From positions 1 to 33,995 of the forward strand of contig JASLED010000021.1 in the NCBI GenBank assembly GCA_030151255.1: a DNA stretch of 33,995 nucleotides, written 5' to 3'. Shown here in pieces: positions 16,098 through 26,369 of the stretch (positions are counted from its first letter, which is position 1; every line of letters starts with the position of its first letter). The notes under the pieces are model-generated. The model saw only the letters and a list, made by a program, of their open reading frames with translations, searched no databases and had not been told where the DNA came from. The translations under genes were made by a program, and so were the position numbers. The DNA comes from Flavobacterium sp. (lineage in GTDB: Bacteria; Bacteroidota; Bacteroidia; Flavobacteriales; Flavobacteriaceae).

Positions 16098-17238
16098 CTG
16101 TTTCTGTTTCGTATTTTAGTTTACGCAAGATACGCATAACTTGCTTAAAGCCTATAAACAGCTGCTTATCTGGATTAAACTTTATAAAATCTTTTACAGA
16201 GATTAACTCTTCTCTAGCATTAGCAAATCCATTAAAATAGCACAACATTATGTTATAAGATAGTTTGCTAAAAACGCGTTCTTCTTTTTGACTTAATTTT
16301 TCATTATTAAGCAGCTTCTGAATTACTTTTTTGCTATTTCTATAAATATGTTCTAATATTTTCTCATTGTACTTTGGTGGTTCAAACAGCATTGTATTTT
16401 GTATTTCATAACTTCCGTTGTCATTAAAAATTAAACGAACTTCTTCAAATGGATAATAACTTGTTTTATCATTTAAACCTAGATTCAAATATTCTGTTAG
16501 CACAAAAGATTCATCATCATAAAAGAGCGTAACCACATCCAGCTCCGAATAATACAATTTAATGTGCTCATTTATAAATTCAACATCTACTCGAGAATAA
16601 AAAGGCACGCCGTGCACAGTAATTTTCTTTCCTGCCCAACAAATAATAAATTGCTCTTTAAAAATACGATAACTACTTTTTAAATCCTTAGAATTAAGCA
16701 ACATAAAACTTACCACGCTATCTAAAATAGTTTCTAGATTAGTTTGCGATATTTTTTCTAAGCTTTCTACAACTTCTTTATTCTTATAAGCCAATAATGT
16801 ACCATTTGGCACAGAAGTACTACCTACTCGAACAAAATAACTACCAACTGTAATTTCTGCAATTGGTCGTTTAAAAGTAGTAAGCTGGTTGTCTGGAAAA
16901 ATAGTAACTAAACCCACAACTTTGTCCGTTTCTAACGTAGAAAACGCAACATTGTCATACATAATGCTTGGCGGATTAGATAAAAAAGCGTTTACAAGGT
17001 TCTGAATCTTACTATCATCATAGAAATCTACACCTATTAACACATTATCTGTATCATCTACACCAACAACAATAAAAGCCTTATTATCTGGATTTGAATT
17101 ACTTAAAGCACAAATATGTTTTAAGAACTTCGCTTTTCCAGATTTTGTATGAAGATTTAGCTGAAGTTTTTTGTCATAAAAACTATTTTCATCATATTGC
17201 GACAATAAATTTTTAATAAGTAATCGCTTATTAATCAT
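16090..17238 (-). CDS. Schlafen AlbA_2-domain protein
   Basis: 382 aa. Residues about 15-140 match the AlbA_2 (formerly AAA_4) domain: FYDKKLQLNLHTKSG, KHICALSNSN, KAFIVVGVDDTDNVLIGVDF, and a later SYFVRVGSTSVPNGTLLA (the R-x-G-S strand). This domain, related to Schlafen nucleases, binds nucleic acid and is sometimes mislabelled as a transcriptional regulator. Residues about 190-382 are not recognised; they look mixed alpha/beta, ending in a helical, lysine-rich stretch. It overlaps the phosphatase gene downstream by 8 nt. There is no helix-turn-helix. Its biological role is unknown. Confidence 0.75.
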   Translation of the reverse strand: MINKRLLIKNLLSQYDENSFYDKKLQLNLHTKSGKAKFLKHICALSNSNPDNKAFIVVGVDDTDNVLIGVDFYDDSKIQNLVNAFLSNPPSIMYDNVAFSTLETDKVVGLVTIFPDNQLTTFKRPIAEITVGSYFVRVGSTSVPNGTLLAYKNKEVVESLEKISQTNLETILDSVVSFMLLNSKDLKSSYRIFKEQFIICWAGKKITVHGVPFYSRVDVEFINEHIKLYYSELDVVTLFYDDESFVLTEYLNLGLNDKTSYYPFEEVRLIFNDNGSYEIQNTMLFEPPKYNEKILEHIYRNSKKVIQKLLNNEKLSQKEERVFSKLSYNIMLCYFNGFANAREELISVKDFIKFNPDKQLFIGFKQVMRILRKLKYETETDE

Positions 17239-17406
17239 GGCAATTTATATTTTGTTCTTAAAATTATAAAAAGAAAGTTATAAATCATGCCCAAATAATG
17301 TATAACGATTTTAGATTTAACCATCTATTAACAACTTTATACAGAATATTTTTTGAATTTGCAGTAATAATTAAAAGAGCGTTATTTTTCAGACAAAATT
17401 TTTAAT

Positions 17407-18411
<1,005 letters not shown>

Positions 18412-18486
18412 TAGTTGAACTACAAACTATACTTGAAATTTTAATAGTATAACTAACTGCTGTTTTTCTGAATAATTTTTCTATCA

Positions 18487-19350
18487 ATGGATACCAAAGA
18501 AATTTTAAAAAAGGTCAAGAAAATTGAAATCAAGACCAAACGTTTAAGCGACCATATTTTTTCAGGAGAGTATCACACTTCCTTTAAAGGAAAAGGTATG
18601 ACTTTTTCGGAGGTTAGACAATATCAATTTGGAGATGATGTACGTGCAATAGATTGGAATGTTACTGCTCGCTACAACGAACCTTACATTAAAGTTTTTG
18701 AAGAAGAAAGAGAGCTTACAATGATGTTGATGGTAGATGTAAGTGGTTCTGGGAACTTTGGTTCTACAAACGAATTTAAACAAAACATCATTACCGAAAT
18801 TGCAGCAACATTGGCATTTTCTGCCACACAAAACAACGACAAAATTGGGCTAATCTTATTTTCTGATCAAATAGAATTGTTCATTCCTCCCAAAAAAGGA
18901 AAAACACACGTTTTGCGCATCATCAGAGAACTTATCGATTTCAAGCCGAAAAGCTTAAAAACAGATGTTGCTATGGCGCTAGAATATCTTTCTAAAGTAA
19001 TTAAGAAGAAAGCTATTGTTTTTGTAATGTCTGATTTTATAACACCTTCGTATGAACGAACGTTAAAAATATCAGCAAAAAAGCATGACATTACAGGTAT
19101 TAGGGTTTATGACGAACGCGAAAAAGAACTACCAAATGTTGGTTTAATTAACGTGTATGACGCAGAAACCAAAGAAGAAAAATTGATAAATACAGCCAGC
19201 AAAGAAACAAGGCAGATCTATACAGCCAATTTTCTAAAACAAGAGGATGATTTTAAAAAAACATTCCAAAAATGCGGCGCCGGAATTATCAATATGCGAC
19301 TTGATGACAGTTACGTAAAAAAACTATTAGGTTATTTCAAAGCAAGATAA
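18487..19350 (+). CDS. DUF58 domain protein of the bat operon
   Basis: 287 aa, cytoplasmic. The DUF58 hallmark runs GKGMTFSEVRQYQFGDD then VRAIDWNVTARY. A VWA-like fold follows with a metal-ion-dependent site in VDVSGSGNFG and a later VFVMSDFITP. It sits 75 nt after moxR, as in nearly all bat clusters, and is thought to be a MoxR client. A two-TM protein gene follows after 1 nt. Confidence 0.92.
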   Translation: MDTKEILKKVKKIEIKTKRLSDHIFSGEYHTSFKGKGMTFSEVRQYQFGDDVRAIDWNVTARYNEPYIKVFEEERELTMMLMVDVSGSGNFGSTNEFKQNIITEIAATLAFSATQNNDKIGLILFSDQIELFIPPKKGKTHVLRIIRELIDFKPKSLKTDVAMALEYLSKVIKKKAIVFVMSDFITPSYERTLKISAKKHDITGIRVYDEREKELPNVGLINVYDAETKEEKLINTASKETRQIYTANFLKQEDDFKKTFQKCGAGIINMRLDDSYVKKLLGYFKAR

Positions 19351-19351
19351 A

Positions 19352-20974
19352 ATGACACTAAATAACATTAGAATCACATTCTTTAGCATATTATTCTTTT
19401 TATTATTCACTCCAATCGCTTTTGCACAATCGCTTTTGGAGACAAAGGTAGATACAACTGCTATAAAAATAGGCGAACCTATTACATACAGTATTAAAGC
19501 TATTACAAAAAAAGATAGTAAAGTTATTTTTCCTGACGGAAAATCGATTGGTCCGTTAGAAATTTTAGAATCTTATCCCATTGATACGATCAAAAAAGAA
19601 GATATTTTCGAATTAATTAAAAAATACGAAATTACACAGTTTGACGAAGGTTCATTTTCCATTCCTCAACTTCCTGTAATCATTGATTCTAAACTTTTTA
19701 AAACAGATTCTATACGTATCAACGTTCAAAACGTTGTTGTAGATACATTAAAAACACCATTGTATGATATTAAAAATATATCTGCGGTAGGTGCAGCTCC
19801 GTCTAGAGCATGGTATTATTTAGCATTTGTAATTTTTTCTGTTTTAGCAGGACTTGCAATCTATTTTTACATTAAAAAACGCCAAGACAAAAACCTTTCG
19901 GAAGACGATAAATACAGTACTCCGTTTGAGAAAGCTGTTACAAAATTGCAAGTATTAGAACAAAAAAAAGATTGGACACGTGGCAATGCTAAGCCTTATT
20001 ATTCAGACATGACTGATATAGCTAGAGCCTTTATTGAAGATACTTTCGGTATTTCTGCCCGCGAATTAACCACTTTTGAAACCATTACAATACTAAAAAA
20101 CACATTACAAGACAAAAATATTAAAATTGATGCTAGAGTAATTAAAGAGTTTAAACGTGTTTTAGACACTGCTGATTTAGTGAAATTTGCCAAATCACAA
20201 CCTAGCGACGAAGATATTACAGCAGATACCTCAAAAACTCAACGCATAATTAATGAAATTAATGATGCTTATCCAATATCTGCTGCAACTCAAACAGAGC
20301 GCATCCGTTTAAGAGAAGAAAGAAAAAGAAAAAGAAGAAAAATGCGAATTGGTATTCCAATAGCAATTTCTGGAAGTTTAATTTTACTTACAGGCATTTT
20401 CTATCTAGTTAATCTTTCTTCAGAAAAAAACCTAAGTCTTTTTACTTTCAACTCTTCTAAGAAATTGTTGAATAACGAATGGATTACAAGTACTTATGGC
20501 GATGATATCGGTCTTACTATCAGCACTCCTGAAGTGCTTGAACGTAAAAACGATCAAATTTTAAAAGATGTAGAAATTGAAGGAGTTGAAGACATTCAGC
20601 AATTTAAATCAGGCGAACTTGGCACATCAAATTATATTGTATTAAACACATTAAATACAAGCAAAGAGTTTAAACATTCTGATGAAGAAATAATTACTTA
20701 TTCTTTACAAGTTTTAACCAAAAACCCAGATATCGTTGATATAAAATCAACAAATGAGAAATTTGAAAACGCAAATGGGTTAAATGGGATAAAAACAAAA
20801 GGAAGCTTTGTTTATAAAAGTACAAATACAAAAATTAACTTCGAATCAGTGTTGAGCCACGAAAATAAAACAAACCTAAATCAGGTTTGGATTTTCTCTC
20901 TTGCAGATGATAAATATGCCGATGAGATAGCAGAACGATTATTTGATTCAATGCTTTATAAACTAGATAATTAA
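19352..20974 (+). CDS. bat-operon membrane protein (BatD/DUF4381-like) with extra C-terminal domain
   Basis: 540 aa. A signal peptide ends PIAFAQ (about 26). Residues 27-130 form a BatD-like beta-sandwich (TKVDTTAIKIGEPITYSI). TM1 is at 152-174. A cytoplasmic part (about 185-330) has FEKAVTKLQ, YYSDMTDIARAFIEDTFGI and ELTTFETI, the DUF4381-type motif found in Bat membrane proteins. A very basic stretch (RLREERKRKRRKMR) precedes TM2 at 331-354. Residues 370-540 form a further domain (ITSTYGDDIGLTISTPEVLE ...) that I do not recognise. It lies between DUF58 and BatA with 1-2 nt gaps. Confidence 0.8.
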   Translation: MTLNNIRITFFSILFFLLFTPIAFAQSLLETKVDTTAIKIGEPITYSIKAITKKDSKVIFPDGKSIGPLEILESYPIDTIKKEDIFELIKKYEITQFDEGSFSIPQLPVIIDSKLFKTDSIRINVQNVVVDTLKTPLYDIKNISAVGAAPSRAWYYLAFVIFSVLAGLAIYFYIKKRQDKNLSEDDKYSTPFEKAVTKLQVLEQKKDWTRGNAKPYYSDMTDIARAFIEDTFGISARELTTFETITILKNTLQDKNIKIDARVIKEFKRVLDTADLVKFAKSQPSDEDITADTSKTQRIINEINDAYPISAATQTERIRLREERKRKRRKMRIGIPIAISGSLILLTGIFYLVNLSSEKNLSLFTFNSSKKLLNNEWITSTYGDDIGLTISTPEVLERKNDQILKDVEIEGVEDIQQFKSGELGTSNYIVLNTLNTSKEFKHSDEEIITYSLQVLTKNPDIVDIKSTNEKFENANGLNGIKTKGSFVYKSTNTKINFESVLSHENKTNLNQVWIFSLADDKYADEIAERLFDSMLYKLDN

Positions 20975-20976
20975 TC

Positions 20977-21978
20977 ATGATAAACATAACTTTTTTAAAT
21001 CCAGATTTTTTTTGGTTATTGCTTTTATTGCCCATTATTATCTTTGTTTGGTATAAAAATAAGAAAAAGGAAAAAGCAACAATAAAGCTAAGCTCAACAA
21101 ACGCTTTTATAGATCATCAATCTACAATTGTAAAGCTTTTACCTCTTTCAATCATACTAAGATCACTTGCTTTTATAGGCTTAATTATTGCCCTAGCCAG
21201 ACCTCAAGTTGTAAGTGTAGATTATCATGTACATTCTACACATGGTATAGACATTGTTATGGCAATGGATATTTCTGGAAGTATGTTAGCAAAAGATTTA
21301 AAACCAAATAGACTAGAAGCTTTAAAACACGTAGCTGCCGATTTTGTTTCACAACGTGTCGCAGATCGCATTGGTTTGGTTATTTATGCTGCCGAAGCCT
21401 ATACAAAAACACCTGTTACTAGCGATAAATCTTTATTATTAAACTCGTTATCAGATATTAAATATTCTGACGATTTAAGAGATGGAACAGCAATTGGAGT
21501 TGGATTATCTACAGCAATCAATCGCATAAAATCAAGCCCATCAAAAAGTAAAGTAATTATTTTACTTACCGATGGAGTTAATAATACCGGAACAGTAGAT
21601 CCGATAATGGCTACAAAAATAGCTAAAGAATATAATATTAAGATTTATACCATCGGAATAGGTACAAACGGCTTAGCAGAATCACCAGTGGCAATGCGTC
21701 CAAATGGCGAAATTGTTTATGATAAAATTCCTGTAGAATTAGATGAAGCACTGATGAAAAACATTGCCAAAGAAACTGGCGGTCAATACTTCAGAGCAAC
21801 TAATACCGAAAGTTTAAAGAAAATTTACGAAGAGATTAATCAATTAGAAAAAACAAAAGTTGATGAACAAAAATATGTAAATACGGATGAGAAATTCCGA
21901 TTATTTGCATTAATCTCTTTTGCATTATTAGCCTTAGATATTGTGCTAAGAAAAACACTTTTTAGAGGATTTATTTAA
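20977..21978 (+). CDS. batA: BatA, VWA-domain membrane protein
   Basis: 333 aa. Two N-terminal transmembrane helices (about 8-27 and 55-75), a periplasm- or cytoplasm-facing VWA domain with a MIDAS site (D98-x-S100-x-S102 in MDISGS, Thr in DLRDGTAIG, Asp in LLTDGVNN), and a final TM near 310-328. Aerotolerance operon subunit, expected to form a complex with BatB, BatC and BatE. It starts 2 nt after the previous gene, and batB follows 7 nt later. Confidence 0.93.
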   Translation: MINITFLNPDFFWLLLLLPIIIFVWYKNKKKEKATIKLSSTNAFIDHQSTIVKLLPLSIILRSLAFIGLIIALARPQVVSVDYHVHSTHGIDIVMAMDISGSMLAKDLKPNRLEALKHVAADFVSQRVADRIGLVIYAAEAYTKTPVTSDKSLLLNSLSDIKYSDDLRDGTAIGVGLSTAINRIKSSPSKSKVIILLTDGVNNTGTVDPIMATKIAKEYNIKIYTIGIGTNGLAESPVAMRPNGEIVYDKIPVELDEALMKNIAKETGGQYFRATNTESLKKIYEEINQLEKTKVDEQKYVNTDEKFRLFALISFALLALDIVLRKTLFRGFI

Positions 21979-21985
21979 AAGTATT

Positions 21986-23017
21986 ATGTGGGAATTTGAT
22001 GATAAAAAATATTTCTTTCTATTTATTGCAGTTGCCTTAATTGGCTTACTTGTAGTATGGGAAGTACTTTGGAAACGCAAAACACAAAAAACCTTTGCAA
22101 CAGCAAAAGCGTTAAAAGCTTTAGCTCCAAACAAATCTACGAATAAACCAATCATTAAGGCAGGTATCTATATCTTAGCATTAATCAGCATAATTATTGG
22201 TCTTACCAATCCAAAAATAGGAACTCGAGTAGTTACTGTTAAACGACAAGGAATTGATATTGTATTTACATTAGACGTTTCTAAAAGTATGTTGGCGCAA
22301 GACATGGCTCCAGATCGTTTGGCAAAGATGAAACAAATTACCTCACAGCTAATCAACAATCTTGGCCCAGATCGCGTAGGAATTGTAGGTTATGCAGGTA
22401 GTGCCTTTCCAATGTTGCCAATTACAACCGATCATTATGCTGCAAAAATGTATTTACAAACCATGAATACAGATATGGTTTCTTCTCAAGGTACAGCCAT
22501 CGAAGAAGCCATACAGGTTGCAAGCAATTATTTCGACAATCCAAGAACCAGTAAAGTAATGATTCTGATTTCTGATGGAGAAGATCATGGAGCTGATATG
22601 GAAGCCGCTATTCAGATTGCAAAGAGCAAAAACATAAAAATTATCACCATTGGAGTAGGAACAGAAGCTGGTGGGCCAATTCCTATCAGAACTTCAAAAG
22701 GAATAGAATATAAAAAAGATTGGGACAATGAGGTGGTTATTACAAAACTAGATCCTACAACACTAAAAAACATTGCTCAGGCTACAGGAGGTAAATATTA
22801 CTATGGATCAAATACAAAAGAAACTGTTGATTTAATTATCAATGATTTAAATAAAATTGAGAAAACAGATTTTGAATCACAACAAATAGCAGAATTTCAA
22901 TCTCAATTTCAGTGGTTTTTAGGATTTGCATTCCTATTATTATTTATTGATTTATTTATCTTAGAACGCAAAACCACTTGGATGAAGAAGTTGAACTTAT
23001 TCAACGAAAAAGAATAA
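21986..23017 (+). CDS. batB: BatB, VWA-domain membrane protein
   Basis: 343 aa, a paralogue of BatA. Two N-terminal TM helices (about 9-26 and 58-74), a VWA domain with MIDAS D97-x-S99-x-S101 (LDVSKS), Thr in SSQGTAIEEA and Asp in LISDGEDHG, then a C-terminal TM (FQWFLGFAFLLLFIDLFIL). Inner-membrane partner of BatA. The MIDAS loop carries K where G is common (SKS), as in many BatB proteins. Confidence 0.93.
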   Translation: MWEFDDKKYFFLFIAVALIGLLVVWEVLWKRKTQKTFATAKALKALAPNKSTNKPIIKAGIYILALISIIIGLTNPKIGTRVVTVKRQGIDIVFTLDVSKSMLAQDMAPDRLAKMKQITSQLINNLGPDRVGIVGYAGSAFPMLPITTDHYAAKMYLQTMNTDMVSSQGTAIEEAIQVASNYFDNPRTSKVMILISDGEDHGADMEAAIQIAKSKNIKIITIGVGTEAGGPIPIRTSKGIEYKKDWDNEVVITKLDPTTLKNIAQATGGKYYYGSNTKETVDLIINDLNKIEKTDFESQQIAEFQSQFQWFLGFAFLLLFIDLFILERKTTWMKKLNLFNEKE

Positions 23018-23039
23018 ATCCATTTAGCTTATAAAAACG

Positions 23040-23828
23040 ATGAGAAATATACTTACAACCCTATTGTTTTTTCTATTAGCAACTGTTGCAACAATGGCGC
23101 AGTCTGCTGGTCGTGCATTGACAACTGGAAACGATAATTATTCAAACAAACACTATCCAAAATCGGAAGCCGACTATCGTATTGCAGGTTCAAAAAGTGA
23201 AAGCAAAATTATTCCAAATTACAATCTTGGAAATTCACTTTATAAACAAAAAAGAAATAAAGAAGCAATCACAACCTTTAATAAAGCTATTACGCAAGCT
23301 AAAACCAAAGAAGAAAAGCATCAGGCATATCACAATTTAGGAAATGCTTATATGGCGATAAAAAACTATAAAGCAGCAGAAGAAGCTTATAAAAATGCCT
23401 TGAGAAATAACCCAAAAGACAACGAAACAAGATATAACTATGCCGTTGCAAAGAAATTAAACGAAGAAAATCCTCAAAACGACGATAATCAAGATCAAGA
23501 CAATCAAGACAAGGATCAAGATCAAGATAACAAAGACGACAACAAGGATAATAAGGACCAAGACAATAAAGATAATAAGGACAACAAAGACGATAAAAAA
23601 GACGACAAGAATAATAAAGATCAAAACAAAGACGATAAAGAAAAAGATAATAAGGATAATAAGCCCAATCCGCAAGAGCAAAAACAACAACAGAGCAAAG
23701 AGCAAATGGATCGTATCTTAGATGCCATTAACAGAGATGAACAAGCCGTACAACAACGACTAATAAATAAAGACAAAAAAGGAGACCCACAACCTGGCGT
23801 TGCAACAGAACGCAAAAAAGATTGGTAA
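23040..23828 (+). CDS. batC: BatC, TPR protein with Asp/Asn/Lys-rich tract
   Basis: 262 aa. A signal peptide ends ATMAQ (about 21). Two or three tetratricopeptide repeats cover about 25-130 (NYNLGNSLYKQKRNKEAITTF, QAYHNLGNAYMAIKNYKAAEEAY). Residues 147-208 are almost entirely D, N, K and Q, then a Q-rich end with EQMDRILDAI. It is the periplasmic TPR member of the bat system and probably scaffolds BatA/BatB. The tract is expected to be disordered and quick to change in length. Confidence 0.9.
   Translation: MRNILTTLLFFLLATVATMAQSAGRALTTGNDNYSNKHYPKSEADYRIAGSKSESKIIPNYNLGNSLYKQKRNKEAITTFNKAITQAKTKEEKHQAYHNLGNAYMAIKNYKAAEEAYKNALRNNPKDNETRYNYAVAKKLNEENPQNDDNQDQDNQDKDQDQDNKDDNKDNKDQDNKDNKDNKDDKKDDKNNKDQNKDDKEKDNKDNKPNPQEQKQQQSKEQMDRILDAINRDEQAVQQRLINKDKKGDPQPGVATERKKDW
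23478..23663 (+). repeat. low-complexity tract in batC encoding D/N/K/Q residues
   Basis: About 62 codons of near-repeating GAC/GAT, AAT/AAC, AAG/AAA, CAA with no fixed unit. It gives a purine-rich coding strand and an artificial hydrophobic frame on the other strand. Confidence 0.9.
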
Positions 23829-23838
23829 GTAAATAATT

Positions 23839-25608
23839 ATGAAAACAATACGTTATTACATATTATTTGTTTGTATTATTCTAACACAATCAATACTAGC
23901 TCAAGTTAGTTTTACTGCTCAAGTAAATACAGATCAGGTGCCTTTAAACGACATGATTCAGATTGATTTTACCATGAATGGTGATGGAGATAACTTCTCT
24001 CCTCCTACTTTCGAAGGTTTTAGCATTCTGAGTGGTCCAAACACATCTGTAAGTTACGCTTTTTCAAATGGTAGAAAATCATTCAAGAAATCGTTTTCTT
24101 ATATCTTACAACCCAAAAGAAAAGGCAGAATAATAATTGGCAAAGCAAACGTTCAGATAGAAGGTACAACTTATCAAACAGAGCCAATAACTATTACGGT
24201 AACTGACGCTGTAAAAAGACAAGATCCGCGCGAACAAATGGCAAATGCCGCACAGCAAGCCTATACAGATAAAATACATCTTGTAGCAGAAGTATCAAAA
24301 ACAAATCCGTTTGTAAACGAACCTGTAACGGTAGTTTATAAATTATATTTTGGCAATGTTGGTCTTACAGGATATCGTCCTTTAGAAGTACCAACCTACG
24401 ATAAATTTTGGACATATAATGTAGAGCTTCCTCAACGTCCAGAAATAAAACAAGGTAATTATCAAGGCCAAATGTATAATTATATTGTGCTAAAACAAGA
24501 TGTTGTAATGGCACAAGAAGTTGGTAAAAATGTAATTAAACCTTTGCGATTAATGCTTCAGATTGAAGCTCCTACCGGACGAAGAGATTTCTTTGGTTTT
24601 CCAGAATATGGTGTAATAGAAAAAGAATTTAGCACACAATCTGTTACTGTAGTTGCAAAAGAATTGCCACACACTAACAGACCAGAAGATTTTTCGGGTG
24701 GTGTAGGTGAATTTACCTTTAATGTAACTCCATCTATCACATCTTTAAAAGCTGGTGAACCTTTGTATTTAACTGTAAATGTAACCGGAAAAGGAAACTT
24801 AAATTTGGTTACAATTCCTACACCTGTAGCTCATTCTGCATTGGAGATGTATGAACCTGAATATTCTGAAAAACTAACACCAACACCTGGTGGTTTACAA
24901 GGAAACAGAACCAATAAATACACAATAATTCCACAATATAAGGGAGAATACAACATCGATCCGATGTCATTTTTCTATTTTGATTTAGCGTCAAAACAAT
25001 ACAAAACAATTACAACAGATACAATTCGTATCAATGTATTGGATGGTCCAATGTTGCCAACCAACAAAGATTTAGCAAATACAGATAGCGGTGTTGAAGG
25101 CGATTTATTTCAAAAAAATAAAACCAAACTTACTTACGTAAGCAATAAGGAAACCAAATACTGGAACACTGGATTATTTTATTTTTTATTAATAGCTCCA
25201 TTAGCTGCTATTCCATTATTTGTTTTAGGTGCCAAACTAAAAGAAAACAGAGCCAACGATATAGAAGGTTCTTTACGAAAAAGAAACAACAAATTAGCGA
25301 AGAGATATCTAGGAGATGCCAAAAAACATATGAACAATAAAGAATTGTTTTATGAAGCATTAGAACGTTGCTTACACAACTTTTTAAAGGCAAAATTAAA
25401 GATAGAAACCAGCGAAATGAGCAACGAGAACATTGTTGAACTCTTACAGCAAAAAAATTGCAATCCAGAATCAATAAATGCATTTATGGCGTTGAAAAAT
25501 GCTTGCGAATGGGCACGTTATACCCCATCTGACCAAGTAAATATTACGAAAGATTATGAAACTGCAATTGACGTTATTAATCAACTTGAAAAACAATTTA
25601 AAGCCTAA
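23839..25608 (+). CDS. batD: BatD
   Basis: 589 aa. A signal peptide ends ILAQ (about 21), followed by several Ig-like beta-sandwich domains (VSFTAQVNTDQVPLNDMIQI, FVNEPVTVVYKLYF, SLKAGEPLYLTVNVTGKGNL), one TM at about 435-456 (GLFYFLLIAPLAAIPLFVLG), and a cytoplasmic helical tail (residues about 465-589) with FYEALERCLHNFLKAKL. This is the standard BatD layout. It starts 10 nt after batC; the last base of its stop is the first base of the batE ATG. Confidence 0.93.
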   Translation: MKTIRYYILFVCIILTQSILAQVSFTAQVNTDQVPLNDMIQIDFTMNGDGDNFSPPTFEGFSILSGPNTSVSYAFSNGRKSFKKSFSYILQPKRKGRIIIGKANVQIEGTTYQTEPITITVTDAVKRQDPREQMANAAQQAYTDKIHLVAEVSKTNPFVNEPVTVVYKLYFGNVGLTGYRPLEVPTYDKFWTYNVELPQRPEIKQGNYQGQMYNYIVLKQDVVMAQEVGKNVIKPLRLMLQIEAPTGRRDFFGFPEYGVIEKEFSTQSVTVVAKELPHTNRPEDFSGGVGEFTFNVTPSITSLKAGEPLYLTVNVTGKGNLNLVTIPTPVAHSALEMYEPEYSEKLTPTPGGLQGNRTNKYTIIPQYKGEYNIDPMSFFYFDLASKQYKTITTDTIRINVLDGPMLPTNKDLANTDSGVEGDLFQKNKTKLTYVSNKETKYWNTGLFYFLLIAPLAAIPLFVLGAKLKENRANDIEGSLRKRNNKLAKRYLGDAKKHMNNKELFYEALERCLHNFLKAKLKIETSEMSNENIVELLQQKNCNPESINAFMALKNACEWARYTPSDQVNITKDYETAIDVINQLEKQFKA

Positions 25609-26369
25609 TGAAAAAATTCATTTTATATATTGCATTTATCTTGTTTGGAGTAATGGCTCATGCGCAAGATGCAGAATGGCAAAAAGCATTTGAAAAAACC
25701 AATGCCATTTATGAAAAAGAACATTTTAAAGAAGCAATCAATAACTACTTAAATCTAGTTCAGCAGGTAGATAATTCGCCCGAATTATATTTCAACTTAG
25801 CCAATGCTTACTTGAAAACAGAAAGCTACACCAATGCAGTATATTATTACGAAAAAGCATTGAAGTTAAATCCGAATATGAATGTGGCAAAAACAAATCT
25901 AAATTTTGCAAAAGAACACACAAAGGACGATTTTACTATTATTGAAGAATATGATAAATCAGATATTGCTCATGGTTTTCTTAGTAAACTAAGTGTTGAT
26001 AATTGGGCAATAATGGCGACAATTGCTAGTATTTTAATCTTTGTTTTATTTATACTTTATTACAAAAACAATACTAGCACAACAAAAAGAATATTATTAA
26101 GTGCAATTTTAATTTTATTTTTTATTGGAATAGGTAGCATATATGCTGCTTCATTTGAAAGTAATTATAACAGCAAAGGAGAAGAAGCAATTATATTTAC
26201 TTCTAAAATAGACTTAAAATCAGAAGCAAGAAATACCTCTGAAACCTTAAAAGAATTGCATGAAGGCACAAAGGTTTTCATTATAGAACACAAAGCGCTT
26301 TGGCTAAAAGTTAGATTAGAAAACCAGGAAATAGGCTGGATTCAGGAAAAAGATGTAAAAAACATTTAA
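25608..26369 (+). CDS. batE: BatE, TPR and SH3-like protein
   Basis: 253 aa. Signal peptide (about 1-20, AHAQ), TPR repeats about 22-105 (YFNLANAYLKTESYTNAVYYYEKALKLNP), two TM helices (about 135-153 and 163-185), and a C-terminal bacterial SH3 domain (about 192-253; TSKIDLKSEARNTSETLKELHEGTKV ... WLKVRLENQEIGWIQEKDV). Final gene of the bat operon. Its TAA overlaps the cvpA stop on the other strand (TTAA, 26366-26369), and no terminator hairpin is visible at the junction. Confidence 0.92.
   Translation: MKKFILYIAFILFGVMAHAQDAEWQKAFEKTNAIYEKEHFKEAINNYLNLVQQVDNSPELYFNLANAYLKTESYTNAVYYYEKALKLNPNMNVAKTNLNFAKEHTKDDFTIIEEYDKSDIAHGFLSKLSVDNWAIMATIASILIFVLFILYYKNNTSTTKRILLSAILILFFIGIGSIYAASFESNYNSKGEEAIIFTSKIDLKSEARNTSETLKELHEGTKVFIIEHKALWLKVRLENQEIGWIQEKDVKNI

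Noticed and set aside
18412..18486. Possible terminator between moxR and DUF58
   Set aside because: Only a 6-bp TATACT/AGTATA dyad without a T-run; the genes are expected to be co-transcribed.
23457..23705. 82-aa frame rich in I/V/L/F on the minus strand
   Set aside because: It is the antisense reading of the batC Asp/Asn/Lys tract; the hydrophobic composition is forced by the complement and there is no promoter.
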